Source: Photobacterium profundum SS9
GTDB lineage: Bacteria; Pseudomonadota; Gammaproteobacteria; Enterobacterales; Vibrionaceae
Assembly: GCF_000196255.1 (NCBI RefSeq)
Contig: NC_006371.1
Span: forward strand, 1,011,995-1,075,994
Direction: 5' to 3'
DNA: 64,000 nt
Shown here in pieces: positions 46,813 through 55,868 of the stretch. Each line of letters starts with the position of its first letter. Position 1 is the first letter of the stretch. The notes below the pieces were generated by a model, which searched no databases, was not told where the DNA came from, and saw only the letters and a program-made list of their open reading frames with translations. The position numbers were made by a program, and so were the translations under genes.

Positions 46813-47704
46813 CCGTTAACCACTTTAGCGGGTGTCGTGATGGTGGCATGTTTGGCTATTTTGTTTGCAGGGCATTATAAGGCGCTTGATGCACTGTCGA
46901 AAACCATCATGGTTGTACTTGTTATAGCAACGGTAAGTGCGGTAATTGTGGCGGCAAGTAAGGGCAGTGTTGCACCGGCTGATTTTGAAGCACCATCACC
47001 TTGGGCCATTGCCTCTATTGGTTTTCTTGTTGTTATGATGGGATGGATGCCAGCCCCAATTGAAATTTCATGTTTGACGTCTTTGTGGTTGAAGAGCCAA
47101 CGTAAAGAGCAAAATGTAACGGCAAAGTCAGCTTTGTTTGATTTTAATGTGGGTTATATTGGCACTGCATTATTGGCTATCGTATTTTTAGCGTTAGGCG
47201 CATTAGTATTAAACGGTAATGGTACAGAGCTGAAAACATCGGGCATTGGGTTCTCGCATCAACTAGTGGGTATGTACGCCTCAACGATTGGTGAGTGGTC
47301 TCGCGACCTTATTGCGGTTATCGCCTTCTTTTGTATCTTCGGTAGTACTATTACGGTAATCGATGGCTATTCACGTGCTTTTAGCAGAAGCCAATTTACT
47401 TATTCAGAAAAAAGAGCTTGATCAGCGTCGTTACCATCACGCTTGGATGTTAATTGTTGGCGGCTGTGCAATGGGAATCTTACTGTTCTTCACGTCGGCG
47501 CTTATGCCTATGCTTGATTTCGCCATGATACTGGCATTCATGACCACGCCAATCTTTGCTTTAGTTAACTACTTGCTGGTAACACGCACTAAGCTGCCTG
47601 AAGAGTTAGCGATGAGCCGTTCGATGAAAGTATTGTCTTGGGCTGGCTTAACGTATCTATTTGGCTTCCTTGCGATATTCATTTGGTGGAAGTGGTTAAT
47701 GTAA
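46813..47704 (+). pseudogene. Nramp-family metal transporter remnant
   Basis: The remaining part encodes about 297 codons of an Nramp-like carrier, with seven or eight membrane helices and MMGWMPAPIEIS in the place of the metal-binding MPxN segment of TM6. The first 130 or so residues, with the DPGN motif of TM1, are gone: IS4 copy B ends at the breakpoint. A second lesion is a +1 shift in a T-run near 47381-47384: SRA-FSRSQF... stops at 47421, while the correct frame reads LLAEANLLIQKKELDQRRYHHAW. The last three bases of the IS (ATG) happen to give an in-frame start to the remnant. Confidence 0.88.
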
Positions 47705-47770
47705 TCGCGCTAGCTTAAATGATTAAGTGATCAAACCGATAAGCTTTCATAACTAAGCATTTAACTAAAG

Positions 47771-47797
47771 AAGCCCTCAAACTGTGAGGGCTTTTTT
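47771..47797 (+). terminator. Terminator of the Nramp remnant
   Basis: AAGCCCTCA/TGAGGGCTT stem, AACTG loop, T-run. Confidence 0.9.
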
Positions 47798-47833
47798 GTG
47801 CCACTTGTTACGGTTTCATATAACTCTGACGAT

Positions 47834-48148
47834 TTATCCAGCAAGAGAGGGGGCGCTTTCGTATTTGTCAAAAGATCTCACTGGCGATTGATGGTTAATT
47901 GCATGCATGGCTGAAAATAACGCATCTTTGAGTAAGTATTTATTGTCGGTATCAAGCGCATTGATTGCCGTGTTAAGAGATGCTTGTATATGTTCTATCG
48001 TGTGTTCTATCTCGAGTAAATCGGTTAGCGCCATTTCGCGAATATCATGAGATATTACATCATCACTGCTTTGGGGCGATATCTCTATGATTTGAGCAGT
48101 GTGTCGCTTTAACGATAAAATAGTATCTGTAAGAGATTTCGGTGTCAT
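47834..48148 (-). CDS. Hypothetical helical protein
   Basis: 104 residues from the ATG at 48148, which has AAGGA eight bases upstream (a longer frame to 48274 lacks one). It is largely helical and acidic (LTDLLEIEHTIEHIQASLNTAINALDTDNKYLLKDALFSAMHAINH), a possible coiled-coil or four-helix-type protein. No family recognised. Single gene; divergence from the following peptidase gene is not seen as both are on the minus strand, 250 bp apart. Confidence 0.6.
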   Translation of the reverse strand: MTPKSLTDTILSLKRHTAQIIEISPQSSDDVISHDIREMALTDLLEIEHTIEHIQASLNTAINALDTDNKYLLKDALFSAMHAINHQSPVRSFDKYESAPSLAG

Positions 48149-48395
48149 GCGTATTATCCTTAATATTTGCTTTGAATAGAGTCTACTTTTCGTTTGTAGA
48201 GGCAATACTCTAACAACATTAGATAGATATTTTTTTATGTAGATCACACTCTTATCGAAATCTCGCTTATTCACTCTAATGACTAAATTGTCGCTAAGGT
48301 TAGAAATTTACCGAGGGTAATACTTGTGCTTTTGAAATTATATTCACTTTATTGATTATTTGAATGCGGCAGGATGCCTAATTTCAATGACAAGA

Positions 48396-49286
48396 TTAGT
48401 TTAAATACCTTAACCAATTTCGAGAAATTGATTCATATTCATAAATGCAGGTATCTTCACGTTCTTGTCGTGAATCATCATCGATTTCTGAGAGTAAACT
48501 TTTATATTCGCCAGGATCACTGCCATAAATTAAACACAACATATGAAAGTAACGTTGAATATCTAAACTATGCTCATCGATAAAATCGAGGTCATCAAAT
48601 GTGTCTATGTCTTGATCTTCAAAAGCGAATAGGTCAGCCGAACTGATTGCAATGTCGGCACCATTGTCGACATAGTTGAGTAGTATTATTGTTGCAAAAT
48701 TATCGACGGCATCTTCCTCTTTACCCAAAATAGGAATGTCTCTGGCTGCGATAAATGCATGGCCTAATTCATGAAGTAATGTATGCGCTAAGGTATCGAG
48801 TGTCGCTTGAACTTCATCTATGCCTGTTTCTGCATAATGGTTTTGGGTAAAGCGTATCATCGCGTCATTGATGTATTGATAGGGAATCTGAATTTGATGG
48901 ATTTCTGGATCATAGAGAGTGCCATCCTTTGCACCGAAAACAATAGTGAGCTTGGGTGAAAATTGCACATGCTGGCGGCTTATGTCATTTACCATCTTAA
49001 TCGCGTCAGATTGCTTAATTAATTGCATGGCTTTTTTATCTTGCGCTGAATTGGGTTCTAGATATTGGTATGTAACGGTAGGAATAGACGTTATTGGCGT
49101 TGTCGAAGCTTGTTCGGAATTGGCATACACTGAAAACGAACTGGCTAGCCACAAGATAACCGCAGGTTTAACACAAGAACGAATACACTGAGAAGAAAAG
49201 CTTAATGCGATAGCTAAGGAGGATCTTATATACATAGTGGTTAGCATCCATGATGTAAAAAACGAATAAGTATAGTCAGTTAACAA
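48396..49286 (-). CDS. DUF4344-type putative metallopeptidase
   Basis: Up to 296 residues. The zinc motif HELGHAF is in LAHTLLHELGHAFIAARDIPILGKEEDAVDNFATIILL, where HExxH plus a downstream EEDAVD glutamate match the DUF4344 pattern. A signal peptide ends near SFSVYA (about residue 55), so the protein is exported. The true start is unclear: the frame opens with a TTG at 49286, while ATGs at residues 14 and 18 would give a more normal signal sequence; none has a good ribosome site. Substrate unknown. Confidence 0.75.
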   Translation of the reverse strand: MLTDYTYSFFTSWMLTTMYIRSSLAIALSFSSQCIRSCVKPAVILWLASSFSVYANSEQASTTPITSIPTVTYQYLEPNSAQDKKAMQLIKQSDAIKMVNDISRQHVQFSPKLTIVFGAKDGTLYDPEIHQIQIPYQYINDAMIRFTQNHYAETGIDEVQATLDTLAHTLLHELGHAFIAARDIPILGKEEDAVDNFATIILLNYVDNGADIAISSADLFAFEDQDIDTFDDLDFIDEHSLDIQRYFHMLCLIYGSDPGEYKSLLSEIDDDSRQEREDTCIYEYESISRNWLRYLN

Positions 49287-49497
49287 GAAAGTGTTGCTAT
49301 GCTTGTTTGTCCTTCTGAAAGCGTTGACTTAAAAACCAGTGGCCTATAACGTGTAATATCAGTCTAGACAAGTGCCTGACCATCCTTGCTGGTTAAAATC
49401 GCTTATAACTGCGTGATAATTTTTATAATTATAATCACTAGTTACTATAAATTAATAGTGGCATATATACGCAAACAATTCATAGATTGGAGATGTC

Positions 49498-50391
49498 GTG
49501 AATAAATTACTATCTTTTGAAGCTTTGATCGTACTTGATGCGATAGATCGTCGGAAAAGCTTTGCTGCAGCCTCAGAAGAATTAGGCAGAGCACCATCTT
49601 CATTAAGTTATCAAGTTCAAAAACTTGAACAAGATCTGGATTTAGTTATTTTTGATCGTTCAGGACACCGAGCCGTTTTTACTAAAGCAGGGCAATTGTT
49701 GCTTGAACGTGGTCGGTTATTATTATTAGCTGCCGATGAAATGATTGCAGATGCAAGTGCCCTCGCGCATGGATGGGAGCTTGATTTAACAATTGCCTAT
49801 GATGGGCTAGTGAGCGTAAATAGTATGCTACCGCTGGTGGCAGAATTGGGGAAAAAAAGCAAAACACGTATTCGCTTTAAAGAAGAGATTCTTGCAGGTG
49901 GCTGGGAAGCATTAGCGCAAGATCGTGCCGATTTATTGATTGCTCCTGCACCTACTGTTGCTCCTCCTGAAGTAAAAATTCAGTCATTAGGTAAATTAGC
50001 GACTCTGTGGGTTGCTCACCCTGATCATCCTATTCATAAACAAGAAAATCCATTAGATCCAGCTGTACGTAAACAATATCTTGCGATTGCGGTTTCCGAT
50101 ACTGCACGTAATATGCCGCCTTTATCGCATAATATTCTAGAAGAACAAGCTCTTGTTACAGTCAGTACTATGAATGATAAGCTGGCAGCACTGAAAACAG
50201 GCATGGGAATTGGTACATTATCTATGTGTTATGCCCAGTCGGCACTTGAAAGTGGTGAGCTGGAAGTGATTGGTGATGATCCTGTTTACGAGCTTGATAT
50301 GGTGCTTGCATGGAATCGAAATCAAATGGGTAAAGCTAAAGTGTGGTGTATTAAAAATATTGAAAAACTTTGGAAAAAACAGCTCAACTAG
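49498..50391 (+). CDS. LysR-family regulator, YhaJ-like
   Basis: 297 residues. N-terminal winged HTH (MNKLLSFEALIVLDAIDRRKSFAAASEELGRAPSSLSYQVQKLEQDLDLVIFDRSGH split here for length: FEALIVLDAIDRRKSFAAA, ELGRAPSSLSYQVQKLE, VIFDRSGHRAVFT) is close to E. coli YhaJ as I recall it. The effector domain has WEALAQDRADLLIAP and VADTARN-like AVSDTARNMPP. The GTG start follows GGAGAT. YhaJ senses aromatic compounds in E. coli; the ligand here is unknown. It is convergent with the acetyltransferase gene. Confidence 0.85.
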   Translation: MNKLLSFEALIVLDAIDRRKSFAAASEELGRAPSSLSYQVQKLEQDLDLVIFDRSGHRAVFTKAGQLLLERGRLLLLAADEMIADASALAHGWELDLTIAYDGLVSVNSMLPLVAELGKKSKTRIRFKEEILAGGWEALAQDRADLLIAPAPTVAPPEVKIQSLGKLATLWVAHPDHPIHKQENPLDPAVRKQYLAIAVSDTARNMPPLSHNILEEQALVTVSTMNDKLAALKTGMGIGTLSMCYAQSALESGELEVIGDDPVYELDMVLAWNRNQMGKAKVWCIKNIEKLWKKQLN

Positions 50392-50472
50392 TACTTAACT
50401 CAACGCAGCTTCTTGATAATAGTGTGCAGCACTACAATCAGCGTTAGCATTATGTGGTTAATACAGAAATAA

Positions 50473-50531
50473 GAAAGCGAGTTAATAACGGTGAGTCTTA
50501 TTGTTATTATTAATGTTATTAACTCGCTTTT
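50473..50531. terminator. Bidirectional terminator between the LysR and PatZ-type genes
   Basis: AAAGCGAGTTAATAAC pairs with GTTATTAACTCGCTTT across a 25-base loop; T-run to the right and A-rich start to the left. Confidence 0.8.
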
Positions 50532-50538
50532 TTCATCA

Positions 50539-53268
50539 CTATGCTGGTGTATCGGTTACTAATGGTAAGAGCATTTCAACAACGCCATCAGCCATTTGAA
50601 CGTCAATCTCAAAACCAACCTTTTGGGCGAGCATTATCATGCCTCGGTTAGAAGGCATCGTCATTCCTGTTATTCTTTTAACACCACTCTGTGTGCAATA
50701 ACGGATGATTTTCTCCATTAAGATCCGTCCTAATCCTACGCCTTTCAAATCAGATCTTACTAAGATCGCAAATTCAGACTCGACATTTTCAGGATCCGAT
50801 AAAGCGCGAGTAACACCAATGATAATTTCTTCTGGTTTTCCTTCATCGTTGGTGATTAGGCTGGTGGCGACGAATGCCATTTCTCTGTCGTAATCAATTT
50901 GGGTGAAATTGGCTAATGCTTCATGGTTAAATTCGCCAACATCTGAAAAGAAGCGCTTATATAAATCGTCAACAGACACATGCGAGATGAAATCTTTATG
51001 CTTGGGTTCGTCTTCAGGCAAGATTGGCCTTACTAATATTTTACGCCCATCTTTTAAGGTAAATGATTCTTCGTGTTCTTTGGGGTATGGGCGAATAGCC
51101 AAGCGTGCTTGTTTGTCGCCACTGAACGGATGTAACGTCATTGATGCATCAATCACTGTCATATCAGTGCCCGATGCTAACAGTGGGTGAATATCAAAAT
51201 CGACGATTTCAGGGCAATCGATGATTAGCTGCGATATCTTCACCAATAAATTACACAGTGCAGGAATATCAATTTGTTCAAGGCTACTGCGTTGTCTGAT
51301 TTTGCCCGTTTTAATTGCATTGATAACCATATAGCGGGCTAACGCCATATTCAAAGGAGGAATCGCAACAGCGGCATCTTTGTGAATATTCCACGCAGCA
51401 GCATCTTCACCCATTAAAATAACAGGGCCAAACACCGAATCATTGTGAACAGAAACACGTAATTCCTGTGCGCCAGAGCGGCTTGCCATGCGCTGTACTA
51501 ATAAGCCATCAATACGTGCACTCGGGTAATTCATTGAGACGCGATCTAAAATAGCTTGTGCGCCATTGGCTACTTCATCGGCAGTGCGCAAGTGCAGCAA
51601 CACACCGTGTACTTCTGATTTATGGCGAATATCTGGTGAGCGAAGTTTAATAGCAACGGGGTAACCAATTTGTTCTGCAATATGCACGGCTTCAGCAGGG
51701 TCAGACGCAATCCATGTTGGTAGTGTTTTAAAGCCATAGCTTTCAAGTACAGGGCGTACTTCATGTGTTTCTAAATGGGTGATGTCTTGTGCTAGCAAGT
51801 GGTTCAATACATCGTGAACGTGGCGTGGGTTACGTTTGTTTTCACCCGATACAATTGATGTATCACCAAATGAAATAGGCGTTTCCATCAATTGTTTTTG
51901 ATTTCGTCGGTATTCGACTAAGTGCATGAAAGCTGAAATAGCACTTTCTGGGGTGCGATAAGCAGGAAAGCCCGCTTCAGCAAAAATTTTACGCGATTGT
52001 GCTGCTTCGTTTTCACCCGACCAATTGGTAAGTACATTAAAGCGCTTAGTGCGAGGGTGAGCTGCTAATACTTCCGTTAAACGTTGTGCTGTTTTATTAC
52101 CAGGAGCAATCGCTGATGGTGAATGCATGATTAATAACGCATCGAAATCATCGCAGTCTAACAATACATTGACTGCTTTTTCATATCGTGTGATATCAGC
52201 GTCGCCAATAATATCGACGGGGTTTGCATGTGACCAGCAAGAGGGTAAAACGTCTGATAACTTCTCGATGGTTTTATTGCTTAACACTGCCAGTTTTCCA
52301 CCACGATCAGATAAGGCATCTACCGCCATAATTGCGGGCCCGCCACCATTGGTGATGATGGCGAGTCGTTCACCACGTAACGGCACTGAGTGCGCTAATG
52401 TTTCTACTGCTGCGAATAACTCGTGGGTATTGTGTACGCGTAACATACCTGAGCGTCGAATAGCCGCATCATATACCGCATCAAGCCCAATTTCACCGCC
52501 AGTATGTAGGTGTGCTGCTGCACTGCCAGCTTCTGTTCTGCCACTTTTTAATACCAGAATTCTACGGTTTCGTGCAGCCGCTCGTGCTGCAGACATAAAG
52601 CGACGAGCGTCTTTTATTGAGTCGACATACAATAAAATGGCTTCGGTTTTACTGTCTCTACACAAGTAATCAAGCAACTCTGCAAAATTGACATCACACG
52701 CATCACCCAGCGAAAGAAAAGTAGAAAATCCAATGCTTTTGTTTTTCGCCCAATCAAGAATCGTGGTGCAAACTGCAGCAGATTGAGAGATAAATGCAAT
52801 GTTACCTTTGTTGGCTGAAATAGGGGAAAAGGATGCATTCAAATTCAACCAAGGTAATATTAGCCCCATACTATTAGGGCCAACAATACGCATTCCGTGT
52901 TGCTTGGCGATGTTATACATTTTTGCTTCTTCAGTTTCACCTTTTGAAGAAACAGTTAGATTCATACCTGCTGCTAAGACGATAGCGAATTTCACGCCTT
53001 TTTTACCCAGCTGATCAATAATATCGGCATTACGATGCGCATTGGTGCAAAGTATCGCGAGATCGGGAATTCGGGGAAGGCTATCAATAGTAGGATAAGC
53101 AAGCACGCCGGCAACGGCATCATACTTTGGCGTAACGGGCATTATCGGTCCATGAAAACTTCCTGCGAGCAAATTACGAATAACAATATTACCTGCTCTA
53201 TTTGGGTTATCTGATGCACCAATAACGGTAATGGATTTTGGCTTAAGCAGTTTATCCAATCCGTTCAT
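50539..53268 (-). CDS. PatZ/YfiQ-type protein lysine acetyltransferase
   Basis: 909 residues (886 in E. coli PatZ). The large N-terminal part is an NDP-forming acyl-CoA synthetase-like region without activity: CoA-binding VIGASDNPNRAGNIVIRNL (about 15-33), ITNGGGPAIMAVDAL, and ATP-grasp segment YPVAIKLRSPDIRHKSEVHGV. The C-terminal GNAT domain (about 735-905) has FAILVRSDLKGVGLGRILMEKIIRYC for acetyl-CoA. The E. coli enzyme acetylates lysines of metabolic proteins such as acetyl-CoA synthetase. A PatZ role is likely; the symbol is left blank as paralogues exist. Confidence 0.9.
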   Translation of the reverse strand: MNGLDKLLKPKSITVIGASDNPNRAGNIVIRNLLAGSFHGPIMPVTPKYDAVAGVLAYPTIDSLPRIPDLAILCTNAHRNADIIDQLGKKGVKFAIVLAAGMNLTVSSKGETEEAKMYNIAKQHGMRIVGPNSMGLILPWLNLNASFSPISANKGNIAFISQSAAVCTTILDWAKNKSIGFSTFLSLGDACDVNFAELLDYLCRDSKTEAILLYVDSIKDARRFMSAARAAARNRRILVLKSGRTEAGSAAAHLHTGGEIGLDAVYDAAIRRSGMLRVHNTHELFAAVETLAHSVPLRGERLAIITNGGGPAIMAVDALSDRGGKLAVLSNKTIEKLSDVLPSCWSHANPVDIIGDADITRYEKAVNVLLDCDDFDALLIMHSPSAIAPGNKTAQRLTEVLAAHPRTKRFNVLTNWSGENEAAQSRKIFAEAGFPAYRTPESAISAFMHLVEYRRNQKQLMETPISFGDTSIVSGENKRNPRHVHDVLNHLLAQDITHLETHEVRPVLESYGFKTLPTWIASDPAEAVHIAEQIGYPVAIKLRSPDIRHKSEVHGVLLHLRTADEVANGAQAILDRVSMNYPSARIDGLLVQRMASRSGAQELRVSVHNDSVFGPVILMGEDAAAWNIHKDAAVAIPPLNMALARYMVINAIKTGKIRQRSSLEQIDIPALCNLLVKISQLIIDCPEIVDFDIHPLLASGTDMTVIDASMTLHPFSGDKQARLAIRPYPKEHEESFTLKDGRKILVRPILPEDEPKHKDFISHVSVDDLYKRFFSDVGEFNHEALANFTQIDYDREMAFVATSLITNDEGKPEEIIIGVTRALSDPENVESEFAILVRSDLKGVGLGRILMEKIIRYCTQSGVKRITGMTMPSNRGMIMLAQKVGFEIDVQMADGVVEMLLPLVTDTPA

Positions 53269-53773
53269 ATTCTCACCCCGAATTTATATTGAAATATCAT
53301 AATGATATTAGCGGATGACGAGGGGAGTTTCTGACTAATGTATGGGAGCTGTGATCAAACCCAAGGACTTTCTATCCGTAGCATCCTTGAGTTTATATTT
53401 TAAGTAAAGAGTGCCAACTACCTTGAAAAATACCGCTAAGAGAGTATTTATACTTGGTAACGCGTCTTGTCGCCAATATCGAAATGCAGTGGCATACGCC
53501 ATTTAGAGAAAGCCGTAACCGCCAGTAAAATTGCACCAGACATGCTAAAAGCAATACTAATATGTTCTTGTCCGAACACGAGGCAGAACCAAAAGCCCGC
53601 AAGCGCAATAGGTGTTAGCATTAATATTTTTAGTTGAAAGCAGAAGTATTCTTTAATCGCTAATGCACTAAATGCAAACAGCGCCGCCCCTAATGCTAAA
53701 GGTTGCCATAAGCCTGAAATTAACCATACTGCTGCAAATAAGCCACTGCCTTGAATTATACCATTCTAGCTAA

Positions 53774-54337
53774 TTAACTGGTCAGGCTAATCCAGCTTCT
53801 TGCGCACATCCTCGTTACTCTTTTCGTGTCACTAAGAAAGCTATTCCAAGCACTGCACACCTTATCAAGAATCTCATCATAATCTTTAAAAGCTTGGTTC
53901 GCTAAATGGTGTTGCCTCATCCAACTCCAAACTTGTTCTATTGAATTGAGCTCTGGTGAATAGGGAGGAAGCTTTATGATACTGATATTATGAAAACTAT
54001 GTGCCGTATCTTCGGTATGCCATCCTGCACCATCCATTATCACAACGGCATGCCTGCCTTTTTCTGTCGCACTTGATACTTGCTGAAGATGCAGTTTCAT
54101 CGCATCTTTATTGCTCCAAGGAACAACGATGGCTTCTCCAATGCCTCGGCTAGGACAAACAGAACCAAAGAGATACGCATATTCAAACTGCTGCTGTTTG
54201 ATGACGCGCGGACGCGTTCCTGTCTTTGCCCAAACCCTTGTTGTGGTGTTCTGTTGGCCGAATCGTGCTTCATCTTGAAACCAAACATCAACACTCTCAA
54301 GCCCTATGTGACCTGGGATCTTGAGGATAGTTTTCAT
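53774..54337 (-). CDS. IS630 transposase, catalytic (second) part
   Basis: 187 residues with the DDE set of IS630: DVWFQDEARFGQQ (first Asp), HAVVIMDGAGWH (second Asp) and LPPYSPELNSIEQVWSWMRQHHLAN (Glu). It begins three bases after the stop of the DNA-binding part, in the +1 frame. An ATG is present, so reinitiation is possible, but the upstream A7 run suggests that a full-length product is made by slippage, or that one extra A has broken the gene. Confidence 0.85.
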   Translation of the reverse strand: MKTILKIPGHIGLESVDVWFQDEARFGQQNTTTRVWAKTGTRPRVIKQQQFEYAYLFGSVCPSRGIGEAIVVPWSNKDAMKLHLQQVSSATEKGRHAVVIMDGAGWHTEDTAHSFHNISIIKLPPYSPELNSIEQVWSWMRQHHLANQAFKDYDEILDKVCSAWNSFLSDTKRVTRMCARSWISLTS

Positions 54338-54338
54338 T

Positions 54339-54809
54339 TTAAATTTTTTTAAAATCGTCTTGGATTTTATCGCACTGCTTAGGGTGCTTTGAGCGGGAGG
54401 TTATCCATGAAAAACCCATTTTTTTGAGCAATATATAAATGTAGTCTGGGTGGTATGCTTTGCCAAATGTCTGCGTGATGTAGTTATGAATATCATGACC
54501 TGTGAGTCTGCCACCATCAGGTTTAGCCGCGTTTTCTTCAATGTACTTGGCGAGCAGTTGCCTTTCTTGATGAGAGAGAAAAGAAGGGCGTCCGGTACGA
54601 GGTTTTTCCTTTAGTCCGTCGAGTCCCTCTTCAAGAAAAACCTGAATCCATTTGTTTACACTGGTACGGCTTACCTTTAGGTACTTAGCAATTTGAGTGC
54701 GTGAATGGCCATCTTGGAAGTGAGCCAGTGCTAAAAAGCGCATTTTCATCTGGATAGATGTTTGTTTGCTGGCAAGGGATTTAAAGTCGATATTATTAAG
54801 GCTATCCAT
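54339..54809 (-). CDS. IS630 transposase, DNA-binding (first) part
   Basis: 156 residues with two HTH units: FQDGHSRTQIAKYLKVSRTSVNKWIQ and the winged second unit (LTGHDIHNYITQTFGKAYHPDYIYILLKKMGFSW). It stops at TAA in TTTTAAAAAAATTTAA. The catalytic half lies just downstream in another frame. Confidence 0.85.
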   Translation of the reverse strand: MDSLNNIDFKSLASKQTSIQMKMRFLALAHFQDGHSRTQIAKYLKVSRTSVNKWIQVFLEEGLDGLKEKPRTGRPSFLSHQERQLLAKYIEENAAKPDGGRLTGHDIHNYITQTFGKAYHPDYIYILLKKMGFSWITSRSKHPKQCDKIQDDFKKI

Positions 54810-55242
54810 GGCAATAACTCAGACAAAGTAGATAGCCTCAATTAGATCATATATTTAACTAGAATGGTATTAGCCAACGAAAACGCTTGTCGTAAATGTG
54901 TACAGTTGATGATGCAATCAGTGCCGCTATAACCAAGGCTGGAATAGCAAATGTAGGTTCCCATACAACAATAGACATGATCATTGCAGAAAAGGTAAGG
55001 GCGCAGCGGTACAGTAGAACGGTAAGTTTATCAAGTCCGTCTAATTCGCACTTAATATGAGGATCTGCCATTGTTAACTCCCAAATTGTTAATAGTGCAA
55101 TATTGTACGGCTGTTATATGGCTAATTGAACCCAATTCATGTGACTTATGACCGATAGTTATTGATCTATCTTAAGCTTAGGCTTGATCGGTAATCCATA
55201 CGGCTGCAAAATAAAAGCAGATATCGTTTTGGCAGAGAAGTA

Positions 55243-55782
55243 ATGAAAAAAATAGCTGTTTTAGCCGTAGTTACGGTATTAGCGGGTTGTGCATCAGATT
55301 CAGAAACAATGCAACTGACGACGTCTTCGTCTGAAGAGGTGTATTCAGCAGAGCAAATTGCAATGATGGATCATCTGCAAGAAGCAAAAGTTGAAAAAAC
55401 AACGGAAGATACAACCGTTGCATACACAGAAGAAGCTATTTCTGAGCCAGTAAATCCAGTAAAAAAACCTAAAAAAACGGTTTATAAGTACGCGAATGTA
55501 ACTAATCAAGGTTACACCATTCAAGTGCTAGCATTGAGTCATAATCAAAATTTCACGACTTATATGAATAAGCTTCCGTCGAACCAACCAGTATGGATGA
55601 ATAAAAAAGAGCTGCAGGGATTACCGTGGTACACCTTATTGTATGGACAATTTGATAGCCGTGCACAAGCTAAGCGTTTTCTTAATGCATTACCGCAAGA
55701 CGTTAAAGATTATGGCCCCTTTATTCGTAGCCTCGATGAGATTAAAGCATCAGCTACACCAAAACTTTCCCGTTTGAATTAA
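55243..55782 (+). CDS. SPOR-domain lipoprotein
   Basis: 179 residues: lipobox LAGC (Cys16), an acidic linker with a PVKKPKKTVYKY stretch, and a C-terminal SPOR-like domain (about 92-160, GYTIQVLALSHNQNFTTYMNKL, PWYTLLYGQFDSRAQAKRFLNALP). SPOR domains bind denuded peptidoglycan at the septum. The lipoprotein may thus be an envelope or division factor. AGAGAAGTA precedes the ATG. Confidence 0.85.
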   Translation: MKKIAVLAVVTVLAGCASDSETMQLTTSSSEEVYSAEQIAMMDHLQEAKVEKTTEDTTVAYTEEAISEPVNPVKKPKKTVYKYANVTNQGYTIQVLALSHNQNFTTYMNKLPSNQPVWMNKKELQGLPWYTLLYGQFDSRAQAKRFLNALPQDVKDYGPFIRSLDEIKASATPKLSRLN

Positions 55783-55791
55783 TCCTAAATT

Positions 55792-55818
55792 AAGAGAGCC
55801 TTTCAGCTCTCTTTTTTA
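55792..55818 (+). terminator. Terminator after the SPOR lipoprotein gene
   Basis: AAGAGAGC/GCTCTCTT stem, CTTTCA loop, T-run. Confidence 0.9.
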
Positions 55819-55868
55819 TCAACATAATCTGAAGCTACCATGATGGCTGGATAGGGTAATTAAGCAAG

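Larger units (their letters stand above)
53759..54869 (-). mobile_element. IS630-family insertion sequence
   Basis: About 1.1 kb with 11-bp inverted ends TACCATTCTAG at both borders. The flanks share TTA (53756-53758 and 54870-54872), so a TA or TTA target duplication is implied; IS630 elements duplicate TA. The transposase is in two frames. Confidence 0.88.
53448..55071 (-). pseudogene. DUF2301 membrane protein gene split by IS630
   Basis: Taking out 1,114 bp (53759-54872) joins ADPHIKCELDGLDKL...HIYDKRFRWL to IQGSGLFAAVWLISGLWQPLALGAA...GDKTRYQV in one frame of about 169 residues with four to five membrane helices. This is the DUF2301 type membrane protein often found in Vibrionaceae. As it stands the 5' part ends at once inside the IS (FRWLIPF stop). 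The insertion therefore is the only visible lesion. Confidence 0.9.

Noticed and set aside
53393..53608. Minus-strand frame with a Cys- and Leu-rich product
   Set aside because: Out of frame with the DUF2301 coding sequence, which explains this stretch in full.
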